The notes: generated by a model not told the origin, from the letters alone. DNA of 64,000 bases from Sporosarcina sp. FSL K6-1522 (GCF_038622445.1 NZ_CP152019.1:4252501-4316500); one strand, 5' to 3'; positions 39,682-48,728 are shown, counted from the stretch's first letter. Made by a program: numbers and translations.

Positions 39682-39720
39682 AAGAGAGTCCACTGATAAC
39701 CCGCATCAGTGAACTCTCTT
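39682..39720 (-). terminator. Terminator of the SLH protein gene
   Basis: AAGAGAGT-CACTGAT arms (39682-39697 and 39705-39720, one mismatch) form a long stem just past the stop at 39746, followed on the minus strand by TTTTCTT. Confidence 0.87.
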
Positions 39721-39745
39721 GCTTTCTACTTATGAATGGCTTGAT

Positions 39746-41122
39746 TCAGTCTTCTTCTACCGTGTCGCCCGTAGCAACACGCGTATTTTCTACTGAAACT
39801 TCTTTACCGTTTGTATACGTCACAGTGAACTTCACTTTCGTCGGTTCACCCTTGATGTCTCCTGCTACTTCCCAAACCCCATCCGCTTCATAATCAAATG
39901 CAGCGTCAAATGGCATGGACAATTGTGTAGCTTCCGGATATTCTGCTGCTAATGTATCCGTCAACGTCCCTGTTACAAGCAAGTTATCTTCATGATCAAA
40001 CCACTCGACCGTTAACGCCGCTACATCGCTTAACGTTTTGCCTTCAGTGAAACTAACACCTGCTGAATACATGCTGCCACTAACGAAGCCAAAATCTTGT
40101 GCAACAAGCCCGCCTGAAGCAATTCGCGTATTTTCTACAGATACTTCTTTCCCATTTGCATAAACTACCGTAAAGACGACTTGTGTTGGCTCGCCTTCGA
40201 AATCTCCCTCTACGTCCCAATATCCATCTGCCTCATAATTAAATGCAGCGTCAAATGGCATAGAGAGTTGTGTCGCTTCCGGATATTCCCCTGCTAATTT
40301 CTCTGTCAAAAACCCTAAAGCTAATAGATTATCTTCATGGTCATACCACTCAACTGCTAAAAATTCGATGTCACTAACAGTTTGCCCATCTGTCAAAGCT
40401 ACGCCAGCTGTGTAACTCGACTCCCCTAACACACCAAAATCTTCCGCCACTAGACCACCTGGTAAAACAGCTGCTTCACTGCGATAAACAAATGAAGCCA
40501 TTTGTCCACGTGTCACAAACGCAGCTGGACTGAATGTCGTTGGCGTCGTGCCTGTTGTAATGTTATGCGTCAACAACGCCTGCACGTATCCTGCAAACTC
40601 ATCATCACTTTTCACATCGGTGAATCGTGTATCTGTCAACGTCTCTTCTTCTAACTCAAATCCTAGATTAATAATTTTCGCCATTTGTGAGCGTGTCAGT
40701 GGGTTACCTGGCTTAAACGATTTTACGCCTTCAACGTCATAACCGTTAATAATCCCCTCTTGTGCCAAAGCAGCGATTGGACCGTAAAACTCATCCGTTT
40801 CGTTCACATCCGTAAAACCTGGATTTTCAACATCTTCCGTATCTAACTCCAACGTTAACGCTAAAATTTTCGCAGCTTGTCCACGTGTTAACGATTGATA
40901 AGGTCTATATGTACCGTCCTTATATCCTTTAATAATATCCCGAGCGGTTAAACTCAACACCGCATCATAAAAATGATCGTCTTCATGGACATCTGAAAAG
41001 AATAACGTTTCCTCTTCCTCCGCCTGTGTTTGTTGCGGCGCAGCAAACACAACTGCGCTAGCAGCTAACATTGTCGCCAAAGCAGCGCTCGCGATTTTTT
41101 GTAAACTTGAAAATCTCTTCAT
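39746..41122 (-). CDS. S-layer-anchored protein with three SLH domains and a duplicated C-terminal domain
   Basis: 458 aa from the ATG at 41122 after GGAGGTCAGGAA. Signal peptide (ending TQA-EEE, about residue 34), then three SLH domains (FFSDVHEDDHFYDAV, GFTDVNETDEFYGPI, RFTDVKSDDEFAGYV, each with a TRGQ/TRSQ motif). The remaining about 230 residues are two copies of a roughly 110-aa domain, each opening GGLVAEDFG or GGLVAQDFG and holding EWYDHEDNLL or EWFDHEDNLL, PEATQLSMPFDAAF and NGKEVSVENTR. The repeat domain is not one I can name; it looks like a beta-sandwich. It is a wall-surface protein of unknown binding role. Confidence 0.87.
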   Translation of the reverse strand: MKRFSSLQKIASAALATMLAASAVVFAAPQQTQAEEEETLFFSDVHEDDHFYDAVLSLTARDIIKGYKDGTYRPYQSLTRGQAAKILALTLELDTEDVENPGFTDVNETDEFYGPIAALAQEGIINGYDVEGVKSFKPGNPLTRSQMAKIINLGFELEEETLTDTRFTDVKSDDEFAGYVQALLTHNITTGTTPTTFSPAAFVTRGQMASFVYRSEAAVLPGGLVAEDFGVLGESSYTAGVALTDGQTVSDIEFLAVEWYDHEDNLLALGFLTEKLAGEYPEATQLSMPFDAAFNYEADGYWDVEGDFEGEPTQVVFTVVYANGKEVSVENTRIASGGLVAQDFGFVSGSMYSAGVSFTEGKTLSDVAALTVEWFDHEDNLLVTGTLTDTLAAEYPEATQLSMPFDAAFDYEADGVWEVAGDIKGEPTKVKFTVTYTNGKEVSVENTRVATGDTVEED

Positions 41123-41211
41123 TTCCTGACCTCCGTCTAGTAGTCTTGCTTTTTCACACGCATCTAATCGTACCATGTTCCCACTATTTTACGAGAGTCC
41201 AAATTGTGGTT

Positions 41212-41250
41212 ATTTTACCAATCAGGCAAATTATGACTGATTGGTAAAAT
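41212..41250. promoter_or_regulatory. 14-bp perfect inverted repeat upstream of the SLH gene
   Basis: ATTTTACCAATCAG (41212-41225) and its exact complement (41237-41250) flank an 11-bp spacer, 90 bp upstream of the SLH protein start. It is AT-rich and lacks a clean U-tract on the minus strand, so an operator for a dimeric regulator is as likely as an RNA hairpin. Confidence 0.5.
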
Positions 41251-41255
41251 AAAAA

Positions 41256-41285
41256 ACTCTTCAAGCCACAATCGACTTAAAGAGT
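41256..41285 (-). terminator. Terminator of the BASS transporter gene
   Basis: ACTCTTCAAG faces CTTAAAGAGT directly after the transporter stop (41287), and the minus strand continues TTTTTTATTTT. Confidence 0.8.
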
Positions 41286-41286
41286 A

Positions 41287-42237
41287 CTACGTACGTGTCA
41301 TCTTATATTTATTCGCAAACAAATTCGCTACAATGGCCCCCAACGTTAAATTCACCACCATATTCGCAACAGCCGGAACCGCCGCCAGTGAACTAACATG
41401 CTCCATCGCCAACGTGGCAGCAAGCGCCGTGTTACAAATCCCCGTGTGAAACAAAATCGCACGCGCATTTTCCTCTGGCACCTTCAGCCATTTGGCAATA
41501 AAATACCCAGCTGCCATTGGAATCGACACTTGAAAAAACACCGCTAAAAAAATCAATGGCAGCGCCGATAAATTATCCTGCAACGAACTTTGCGCATTCG
41601 AAATTACGGAGAGCACTACTATGAATAAAGCGAGTTGAGACAGGACAGACATGTACGGTTTTACAACCTCTATGCGTTTAGCCCATTTCCATTGCAACAG
41701 CAATCCCGTCAAAAGTGGAATGAAAACAATATAAATAATATTGATAAAAAGAGGCCAAAAAGCAATGGGAATTAATTTCCCGGAAAACACTTGCACAAGC
41801 GTCGGCGTTAATAGAGGAGAGATGAACGTATCCAGCGTCGCCATCGTAATACTTAACGCCGCCTCTCCTCCAGCGATAAACGTATAAATATTCGCAGACG
41901 TCCCACTTGGCACAGTCCCCGCCAAAATCACACCCGTCGCAAGTTCCGCATTATCCCGGAAAAACAAATACGCCACGCTCACCGTCACCGCAACCATGAT
42001 CGTCCACTTTAACAAGACACCCAATAGCGCATGCTTCGGATTTTTAATCACCGTCAGCAATTTCTCCGTCGACAGAGACAATCCCATCAATAGAAAAATC
42101 GTCCCCAAACCAACACCCGTCAACCCACGAATCGAAATAAAGGCATCAGGAAAGGAATAAGCGATGAGCGACAACAGAACAATCCATACAGGCAAAAATC
42201 TCGATATCAGCGTGGTTACCGCTTGAATCCACTTCAT
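41287..42237 (-). CDS. Bile acid:sodium symporter family (BASS) transporter
   Basis: 316 aa from the ATG at 42237; seven earlier codons at 42258 are less likely. About ten membrane helices. GTIFLLMGLSLS, LAGTVPSGTSANIYTFIAGGEAALSI (family motif region GTVPSGTSANIYT) and GICNTALAATLA match the SBF/BASS family. Bacterial members carry organic anions such as pantoate, keto acids or bile acids with Na+. It lies immediately after the first 42-bp array, with only 51 bp between, and is read in the same direction as the catabolic operon, so it might export or import an intermediate of that pathway. Substrate not assigned. Confidence 0.82.
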   Translation of the reverse strand: MKWIQAVTTLISRFLPVWIVLLSLIAYSFPDAFISIRGLTGVGLGTIFLLMGLSLSTEKLLTVIKNPKHALLGVLLKWTIMVAVTVSVAYLFFRDNAELATGVILAGTVPSGTSANIYTFIAGGEAALSITMATLDTFISPLLTPTLVQVFSGKLIPIAFWPLFINIIYIVFIPLLTGLLLQWKWAKRIEVVKPYMSVLSQLALFIVVLSVISNAQSSLQDNLSALPLIFLAVFFQVSIPMAAGYFIAKWLKVPEENARAILFHTGICNTALAATLAMEHVSSLAAVPAVANMVVNLTLGAIVANLFANKYKMTRT

Positions 42238-42288
42238 CCACAGCCCCCCAACCAACAAAAACCACCCCTAACCGCGTGTTTGCATAAC

Positions 42289-42708
42289 AACTATGCGCGC
42301 TTCGAGCACAACTTTGCGCGGTTACCCATCAACTATGCGCGCTTCGAGCACGGCTTTGCGCGGTTGCCCATCAACTATGCGCGCTTCGAGCACGACTTTG
42401 CGCGGTTACCCATCAACTATGCGCGCTTAGAACACGACTTTGCGCGGTTTCACAACAACTATGCGCGCTTCGAGCACAACTTTGCGCGGTTTCACATCAA
42501 CTATGCGCGCTTCGAGCACAACTTTGCGCGGTTTCACATCAACTATGCGCGCTTCGAGCACGACTTTGCGCAGTTTCACATCAACTATGCGCGCTTAGAA
42601 CACAACTTTGCGCGGTTTCACATCAACTATGCGCGCTTAGAACACGACTTTGCGCGGTTTCACATCAACTATGCGCGCTTCGAGCACGGCTTTGCGCGCT
42701 CAGCACAC
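42289..42708. repeat. Tandem array 1: ten 42-bp units of two 21-bp half-units
   Basis: Units begin at 42289 and every 42 bp to 42667, without any indel. Half A is AACTATGCGCGCTTCGAGCAC; this is 21 bp, so read it as AACTATGCGCGC plus TTCGAGCAC. Half B is AACTTTGCGCGG plus TTTCACATC. TGCGCG is at offset 6-11 in 19 of 20 halves (one TGCGCA near 42567). The array starts 51 bp before the BASS gene and ends 8 bp from the DUF35 gene stop. The last half is degenerate. The sequence is open in several frames only because 21 is divisible by three; no ribosome site or start supports a protein. Confidence 0.9.
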
Positions 42709-42716
42709 ACACTCCT

Positions 42717-43031
42717 CTACACTCCCTTATACAAAAACGCCCCATCCTCAATCCTATCGAGCTCCACACAATCGCCAATCTGCACACCCAACGCCATACG
42801 TGTCGTCACCTTAACATTCGCCTCATCCAACTGAACAAGCGCCACAGTATAAGGAGCAATCCCCGCGAATTCCGCCGGCGCGATATGAATATCCGTAAAG
42901 CTATAAACCGTACCCTTCGATGAAACTTCGCGCGTCTCAAATTTCCCTTGGCGACACTTTGGACACACATACTTCGCTGTCATGCTCTGATAATCACATC
43001 CATTACAAGTAAAAACATTCATATCGCTCAC
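42717..43031 (-). CDS. DUF35/Zn-ribbon OB-fold acyl-CoA-associated protein
   Basis: 104 aa, GTG start overlapping the thiolase stop by 4 nt; an ATG at 43022 is possible. A zinc ribbon (CNGCDY and CPKCRQG) precedes an OB fold (GTVYSFTDIHIAPAEFAGIAP, ALVQLDE). DUF35 proteins pair with SCP-x-type thiolases and feed them acyl-CoA. Last gene of the catabolic operon; array 1 follows at once. Confidence 0.9.
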   Translation of the reverse strand: MSDMNVFTCNGCDYQSMTAKYVCPKCRQGKFETREVSSKGTVYSFTDIHIAPAEFAGIAPYTVALVQLDEANVKVTTRMALGVQIGDCVELDRIEDGAFLYKGV

Positions 43032-44161
43032 ACCCTCTCCAAAATGTGCACAGTCGAATACGAACCTGTACCACCTAAATTTTGTGCAAGTGCCAGTCGT
43101 GCGCCGTCGACTTGATTGACCGCTGTGCCACGCAACTGTCGAACAAGCTGATATATTTGGGCAACGCCCGTTGCACCAATCGGATGCCCCCGTGACAGCA
43201 GACCCCCACTCGTATTGACAGGCTTATCCCCCGTTGCCTTCGTGCGCCCTTCTTCAATCGCCTTCCAACCTTCACGCTTGTTGAAGAAACCTAATTCCTC
43301 AATCGCCAGCAATTCCGTCATCGAAAAACAATCATGAATTTCAACAACATCAATATCTCCCGGCCCAACACCGGCCTTTTCATACGCCATACGTCCCGAT
43401 TCCCCAATCGCTGGAATCGACAATAAATCATCCGCGTCTTGCATCTGCGTAGGGCCCGATGCTTGCGCTGACGAACGAATATGCACGGACGACTTCTCCC
43501 TAGAAATGACAACAGCTGCTGCTCCATCCGTCATCGGCGAGCAGTCAAACAAGCCAAGCGGATTCGTAATGATCCGCGCACCCATAATTTCATCCAATGT
43601 CGTCGCCTTTTGGAATTGTGCCAATGGATTGTTCAGCGCATGCTCCCGATTTTTCAACGCCACCATCGCCAAATGCTTTTTCGACGCGCCTGTTTCGTAA
43701 AAATAACGATTCGCTAACACGCCGAAAAATCCCGGAAACGTTAGCCCCGCATGCTTCTCATTGGAGTCATTATCCATCGCCGCATTAATCGCCTGTGTCA
43801 CATCCGCCGTCGAAGCATGCTTCATCTTTTCCACACCCGCGACGAGCACCGTATCATATTCACCACTCAAAATCCCCAGTACCCCTTGTCGAACCGCGAT
43901 ACCGCCGGAAGCACACGCCCCTTCCACCTTCGCCGTCGGAATAAATCCCAGACCCAATTCATTAGCAACGATGGCGCCTAAGATCTCTTGATTGTAAATC
44001 GCCCCCCCCATAAAGTTGCCGATAAAAACGGCATCGACGCGTGGATTTCCGGCATCTTCCAACGCTTGTACACAAGCATCCAACAGCAAATCTTTCATCG
44101 TTCGGTCAACAAACGTTCCAAATTGTGTCATCCCAATTCCATGTACATAAACATCCGTCAC
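43028..44161 (-). CDS. Thiolase (SCP-x/DitF-like acetyl-CoA acetyltransferase family)
   Basis: 377 aa, GTG start overlapping the ligase stop by 4 nt. Catalytic Cys in VEGACASGG, His in VEIHDCFSMTE and in SRGHPIGATG. This arrangement, with HDCFS in place of the canonical NEAFA, marks the SCP-x subgroup that works with DUF35 partners, as in steroid and side-chain degradation. It would cleave or form a 3-ketoacyl-CoA. Adjacent DUF35 and acyl-CoA ligase genes support a catabolic role. Confidence 0.9.
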   Translation of the reverse strand: MTDVYVHGIGMTQFGTFVDRTMKDLLLDACVQALEDAGNPRVDAVFIGNFMGGAIYNQEILGAIVANELGLGFIPTAKVEGACASGGIAVRQGVLGILSGEYDTVLVAGVEKMKHASTADVTQAINAAMDNDSNEKHAGLTFPGFFGVLANRYFYETGASKKHLAMVALKNREHALNNPLAQFQKATTLDEIMGARIITNPLGLFDCSPMTDGAAAVVISREKSSVHIRSSAQASGPTQMQDADDLLSIPAIGESGRMAYEKAGVGPGDIDVVEIHDCFSMTELLAIEELGFFNKREGWKAIEEGRTKATGDKPVNTSGGLLSRGHPIGATGVAQIYQLVRQLRGTAVNQVDGARLALAQNLGGTGSYSTVHILERV

Positions 44162-45639
44162 GCCCTCGCCCCCTCATGTTGGTCCCGCAGTTCACGCTTC
44201 AAAATTTTCCCGTACGAGCTTTTTGGCAAGGCATCTACAAAGTGAATTTCCTTCGGCTTTTTGAAACTCGCCATATTGTCCACACAAAGCGCTAGCAACT
44301 CGTCATCAGTCACAGGATATGTCCCGTTTTGCACGACATACGCAACGACGTTTTCACCCCATTTATCATCAGGTACCCCAATGACACACGTCTCTTTCAC
44401 ACCAGGATGGATATTCAACACTTCTTCTACTTCACGTGGATAAATATTAACCCCGCCCGAAATAATGACATCCTTCTTGCGATCGACAATATGCACATAA
44501 CCTTCCGCGCTTTTCCAGCCTAAATCCCCTGTATGCAACCAGCCGTCCTTCAACGTTTCCGCTGTCGCTTGCGCATTATTCCAATAACCTTGCATAACTA
44601 GCGAGCCTTTACAGATGATTTCACCGACCTTGCCTGACGCCACTTCCTGTCCCTTATCATCTACAATTTTCACATTGACAAATAAACCCGTTCGACCGCA
44701 TGACTCCAGCCTAGAACCGAGTTCCTTCTTTGGCATCATCGTAATACACATCGGCGCTTCCACTTGCCCATACGTCTGCGCAAAAATCGGTCCCGTTAGG
44801 CTAAGTGCCTGCTCCAACTTACTCGCTGCAATCGGCGACCCCGCCATATTAATGCTCTTCAAAGTCGACAACTTCTTGGCATCAAACGTCGGATGCTGAA
44901 TCATCAAATTGACCATTGTCGGCACTAAGAAAATAATGGACACGCGCTCTTTCGCCAAGTCATTGACAAACTCTTCCGGCTCAAATGAATCAAATACAAT
45001 TTGCGTCGAGCCATACAACCAAGCCACATGCGATAAAAAATTACTGCCATGCGTCAATGGTGCCACATGCCCGATAATATCGTCATAATTCACTTCGCAC
45101 ACAGTCGCGAGGGATAGTGCCCCTGCAATCATATTACGATGCGACAGCATAACCCCTTTGGGATTACCCGTCGTTCCCGATGTATACATAATCGCAAACA
45201 CATCATCTTCCGCAACCTCCGCGACAAACTGCTGGCCAAGATGTGACTGCACAGCTTGCTCATAAACCTCCCCAACTGGCAACACCTGAACAGTACTCCC
45301 AATCGGTTCAATCAGTGCTTGATCGCCAATAATTAAACGCACCCCTGCATCCTCCAACATATACTGATGTTCTTTCGGATGTAGGCGATAATTGAGCGGC
45401 ACTTTGACCAGACCTGCAAGCGACACGGCAATATCCAGCTCAATATGCTCCAAACGATTCGCCATCAAAATCCCAATGCGATCCCCTTTTTGAAAGCCTT
45501 GCGCCTGAAAATACGCTGCCAATGCATCAGCACGTTCCTTCAGTTCTTGATACGTAAACGCCCGGTACTGATCTTTGACCGCAAGCTTATTGGGATAAGC
45601 GGCCGCCGATTTGAGCGCTAACTGTCCTAATGTCTCCAC
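44158..45639 (-). CDS. Acyl-CoA synthetase / AMP-dependent ligase
   Basis: 493 aa, GTG start after AAAGGGTGTTTCATA. P-loop-like MYTSGTTGNPKGVMLSH, FAQTYGQVEAP, the hinge motif LHTGDLGWKSAEGYVHIVDRKKD and the C-terminal catalytic Lys in SSYGKILKREL are present. It activates a carboxylic acid to its CoA thioester. Length and motifs fit the fatty-acid/aryl-CoA ligase group, but the substrate cannot be read. Coupled by overlap to the thiolase. Confidence 0.92.
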   Translation of the reverse strand: METLGQLALKSAAAYPNKLAVKDQYRAFTYQELKERADALAAYFQAQGFQKGDRIGILMANRLEHIELDIAVSLAGLVKVPLNYRLHPKEHQYMLEDAGVRLIIGDQALIEPIGSTVQVLPVGEVYEQAVQSHLGQQFVAEVAEDDVFAIMYTSGTTGNPKGVMLSHRNMIAGALSLATVCEVNYDDIIGHVAPLTHGSNFLSHVAWLYGSTQIVFDSFEPEEFVNDLAKERVSIIFLVPTMVNLMIQHPTFDAKKLSTLKSINMAGSPIAASKLEQALSLTGPIFAQTYGQVEAPMCITMMPKKELGSRLESCGRTGLFVNVKIVDDKGQEVASGKVGEIICKGSLVMQGYWNNAQATAETLKDGWLHTGDLGWKSAEGYVHIVDRKKDVIISGGVNIYPREVEEVLNIHPGVKETCVIGVPDDKWGENVVAYVVQNGTYPVTDDELLALCVDNMASFKKPKEIHFVDALPKSSYGKILKRELRDQHEGARA

Positions 45640-45659
45640 TATGAAACACCCTTTCTAAA

Positions 45660-46154
45660 TCACTTTGATTTTGCAGTATTGAACTGAAAAATTGGCAAAT
45701 TCCAAATCGCATCATTGCCCCGTTGCAACTGCACATCCGGCAACGGAAACAAGATAAACTCAATGGTAATCGCCACAGGATTTTCCCCCTCAAGAAAATG
45801 GCCGCCACTAATCGTCTGCTGGCAGTCTACAAACAATCCATGAAAATGAATATCCAGCTCGCCATCGACATCAAGCCCAACAAACCCCGTCCCTGACAAC
45901 AATTCGACAGGCGTAGCACTTTTAATTTTCGGGGAATAACGTAACTCGCCATCGCTCGTTTGCTCTGGCTGACAATATGTCGCATGTGCAAGCGACCCCA
46001 TGCATTGAAACTGGGCCGCCTGCACATTGAACTTTCGACATACCTCTTTCATGCCACCAAACAGATCGACGTCTTTTGTCAACCGTCCGACAATACGGTG
46101 AGTTGTCTCATCATATACAGCTTGAATCGTTTCACCCAAAGCTGTGGCCCCCAT
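45660..46154 (-). CDS. PPC-domain (DUF296-like) protein
   Basis: About 164 aa. The start is uncertain: ATG at 46154 overlaps the SDR gene by 23 nt, and a TTG at 46139 has better ribosome-site spacing (GGGGG). The sequence has RIVGRLTKDVDLFGGMKEVC, FQCMGSLAHATY, LDIHFHGLFVD and ISGGHFLEG, matching the PPC (plants and prokaryotes conserved) domain, with His residues that could bind metal. PPC proteins trimerise; bacterial ones have few known functions. Its place inside a catabolic operon hints at an enzymatic or ligand-binding role. Confidence 0.72.
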   Translation of the reverse strand: MGATALGETIQAVYDETTHRIVGRLTKDVDLFGGMKEVCRKFNVQAAQFQCMGSLAHATYCQPEQTSDGELRYSPKIKSATPVELLSGTGFVGLDVDGELDIHFHGLFVDCQQTISGGHFLEGENPVAITIEFILFPLPDVQLQRGNDAIWNLPIFQFNTAKSK

Positions 46155-46893
46155 CCACCTTCAACACTTGCCCCGTCGCGTAGCTCGATTCCGGGGACGC
46201 GAAATACATCACAGCCTCTGCAATATCACCCGGTGTCCCCATGCGCTTAATCACTTGCTGGCTTAAATCATACGCCACACCTGTCGTAATCCCCGTCAAA
46301 GTCGCACCCGGCGCAACAGAGTTACACGTAATGCCCTGTCCACCAAGCTCTTTCGCCACCCACTTCGTCAAAGCAATGACCGCGCCTTTCGAAGCCGAAT
46401 ACGCTGGACCCGAACGGCCACTGCTATCTTCCTGCCCCGATACAACGCCACCATTCAAACCCGAAATCGAACTGATGTTAATAATCCGCCCGTATTTCTG
46501 CTCAATCATATGTGGATACACAACTGCCTGTATGAACAAAAATGCCGCTTTAACATTCGTATCCATATCTCGCTCCCACATATCCAACGTCATCGTGTCA
46601 ATGCCAAGTCGACTACATGTCCCTGCATTATTAACCAAAATATGTAGTTCCCCAAACGTATCCGATGCACGCGCAACTGTCGCTTTAACAAATTCCGGAT
46701 CCCGAATATCCCCCAAACATTCCAGCACTTTCGCCTCCGAATTTTGTGCTCGAATCGACTCAATCGTTTTCGCACAGGATTGCAAATCGACGAGCACGAT
46801 ATTCGCACCTTCTTTTGCTAGATAGACCGCTGATTCCGCTCCAATGCCACTTGCCGCCCCAGTAATAATCGCTGTTTGTCCATTCACTCTCAT
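46132..46893 (-). CDS. Short-chain dehydrogenase/reductase (FabG-like)
   Basis: 253 aa. NAD(P)-binding TGAASGIGAESA, VLVDL (Asp favours NAD+), LVNNAGT, catalytic Ser in INISSISG and YSASKGAVIALTKW with Tyr and Lys. A 3-hydroxyacyl or similar alcohol dehydrogenase in the operon is likely. It stands 12 bp after the TRAP permease gene and overlaps the PPC gene. Confidence 0.9.
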   Translation of the reverse strand: MRVNGQTAIITGAASGIGAESAVYLAKEGANIVLVDLQSCAKTIESIRAQNSEAKVLECLGDIRDPEFVKATVARASDTFGELHILVNNAGTCSRLGIDTMTLDMWERDMDTNVKAAFLFIQAVVYPHMIEQKYGRIINISSISGLNGGVVSGQEDSSGRSGPAYSASKGAVIALTKWVAKELGGQGITCNSVAPGATLTGITTGVAYDLSQQVIKRMGTPGDIAEAVMYFASPESSYATGQVLKVDGGHSFG

Positions 46894-46905
46894 CCTGCCA
46901 TCCCC

Positions 46906-48228
46906 TTATTTAATATTTAATAAATCTGGTAGAAACGTTGAAAACCATGGAACATACGTAATTAGCAATAGAATAATAATCGAAGACACAACAAACGGAA
47001 TGACGCCCCTCGAAATTTCCCCCAGTGACGTTTTCGAAATCCCCGTCGCCACATACAAGTTCAACCCGACTGGTGGTGTAAAAAGCCCAATGGCCAAGTT
47101 CACAGTCATAAAGACCCCAAACACTGTCGGATCGACCTCAAACATAATCATAATTGGCAATAAAATCGGAATGAAAATATAATAAGCCGAAATCGCATCG
47201 ATAAACATCCCCGCGATTAATAGCAAGACGTTCACAAGCAGCAAGATAATAATCGGATTTTCAGATAGTCCTAACATAGCATCTGAAATTTGCATCGCAA
47301 TTTGTTCAGTCGTAATAATGTACGCATAGACAGAAGCTGCACTGACGATAAACATGACGACTGCTGTTTGAATAGATGAAGCTACTAAAATATCAAACAT
47401 TTTTTTCATATTCAATTCTTTATACACAAAGAATCCGACAAATAATCCGTAAAATACCGCGATTACCGCAGCTTCCGTTGGCGTAAAGAACCCACCGTAA
47501 ATTCCACCTAAAATGATAACTGGAATGAGCAATCCCCATAATGCACCTGTAAAGGCTTTCCATCGCTCTTTTCCTGTTGCACGTGGCATCGGCGTAAAGC
47601 CTTGCAATGGTCCACTTTTAACCTCTTGACGCCATCTCACATACATCGCCGCTAGAATAAAACCAACACCTAACATTAACCCGGGAATCACACCTGCCAT
47701 AAACAAGCGTGCAATGGAAATCGGTAGCTGATCGCCAGCAACAACTGCGAACACGATAAACGCAATACTTGGTGGAATAATAATGCCAATCGCACCCGAA
47801 CTCGCAACAAGTGCGCCGGCCGTTTCTTTTTTGTAACCGCTTTTCACCATTGCTGGAACTAAAATTCCCCCAATGGCCGCCACGGTCGCAGGACCTGAGC
47901 CCGAAATTGCGGCAAAGAAAATCGCCGTCATAACCGTCACAAAGACAATCCCGCTTTTCTTATGTCCCACAAGGGATTGCGCAAAGTCAATCAACCGTTT
48001 AGAAATCCCTGCCTGTTCCATAATGACACCCGCTAGGATGAAAAACGGAATGGCAAGCAATGTAAACTTCGACACACTCGTATACATAATATCCGCGACA
48101 AGCTCGAGGCCAAAAACCCCACTTCCCGTAAATAGCACCGCAATTGAAGAAATCGCCAACGCCACTGCAATCGGCAAACGTAGCATAACAAGGAGGAAAA
48201 ATAGTCCAAATAAAATTAATGCCATCAT
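46906..48228 (-). CDS. dctM: TRAP transporter large permease
   Basis: 440 aa, about twelve membrane helices. RLPIAVALAISSIAVLFTG, GSGPATVAAIGGILVPAM, GIIIPPSIAFIVFAVVAG and the TPPVGLNLYVATGI end are typical of DctM. It imports a carboxylate using the Na+ gradient, with DctQ and DctP. It overlaps dctQ by 4 nt (ATGA). Confidence 0.94.
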   Translation of the reverse strand: MMALILFGLFFLLVMLRLPIAVALAISSIAVLFTGSGVFGLELVADIMYTSVSKFTLLAIPFFILAGVIMEQAGISKRLIDFAQSLVGHKKSGIVFVTVMTAIFFAAISGSGPATVAAIGGILVPAMVKSGYKKETAGALVASSGAIGIIIPPSIAFIVFAVVAGDQLPISIARLFMAGVIPGLMLGVGFILAAMYVRWRQEVKSGPLQGFTPMPRATGKERWKAFTGALWGLLIPVIILGGIYGGFFTPTEAAVIAVFYGLFVGFFVYKELNMKKMFDILVASSIQTAVVMFIVSAASVYAYIITTEQIAMQISDAMLGLSENPIIILLLVNVLLLIAGMFIDAISAYYIFIPILLPIMIMFEVDPTVFGVFMTVNLAIGLFTPPVGLNLYVATGISKTSLGEISRGVIPFVVSSIIILLLITYVPWFSTFLPDLLNIK

Positions 48229-48710
48229 AGTGATTGACCTCCTTTCACGCCATGCTCACGAAATTCTTTCACCGTTACTTGCAATGTTCGATACAAACAA
48301 AGCAGCGCACCAAACGGCATCGCTAAGGAAAACCACCATTGTGGCCAGCCAAGTGACGGTGTTTTCTGTCCCATCTGAATCTGGAACAACACCATTTGAA
48401 TCCCAAAATACAATAACACGCCGAATAACAACGCCATCATAAGCCCTACAAATAGCGTTATGACACGCTTCAAGCCATCATTCACCAAATCATAAACCAA
48501 GGTAAAGCCAAGGTGTGCGTTTTGACGCACACCGATGGCCGTTCCAACAAATGTTAGTAACACAAACAAATTAATCGTAATTTCTTCCGTAAAGGATAGT
48601 GAATAATTAGCAATTCCCCTCGAAAGAATGTTAACAAAGGCAATCGTGGACATAACCGCCATAACAATGGCGACAATCCATTCTTCCAATCTGCTAATCA
48701 CTTTTTCCAT
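48225..48710 (-). CDS. dctQ: TRAP transporter small permease
   Basis: 161 aa, four membrane helices as expected. EEWIVAIVMAVMSTIAFVNILSR (opening EEWIVAIVMAVM), FTEEITINLFVLLTFVGTAIGVRQNAHLGF (core FTEEI, GVRQNAHLG) and WPQWWFSLAMPFGALL are DctQ hallmarks. It lies between dctP and dctM and is coupled to dctM. Confidence 0.94.
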   Translation of the reverse strand: MEKVISRLEEWIVAIVMAVMSTIAFVNILSRGIANYSLSFTEEITINLFVLLTFVGTAIGVRQNAHLGFTLVYDLVNDGLKRVITLFVGLMMALLFGVLLYFGIQMVLFQIQMGQKTPSLGWPQWWFSLAMPFGALLCLYRTLQVTVKEFREHGVKGGQSL

Positions 48711-48728
48711 ACATAGGTCCCCCCGCTA

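Noticed and set aside
42289..42708. Plasmid-type replication origin with iterons
   Set aside because: Spacing is iteron-like, but no rep gene, DnaA boxes or AT-rich melting region is present, and the setting is chromosomal metabolism.
42223..42834. A 203-codon plus-strand ORF across array 1 (repeating NYARFEH-FARF)
   Set aside because: No ribosome site; it runs antisense into both flanking genes, and the frame is open simply because the 21-bp period is a multiple of three.
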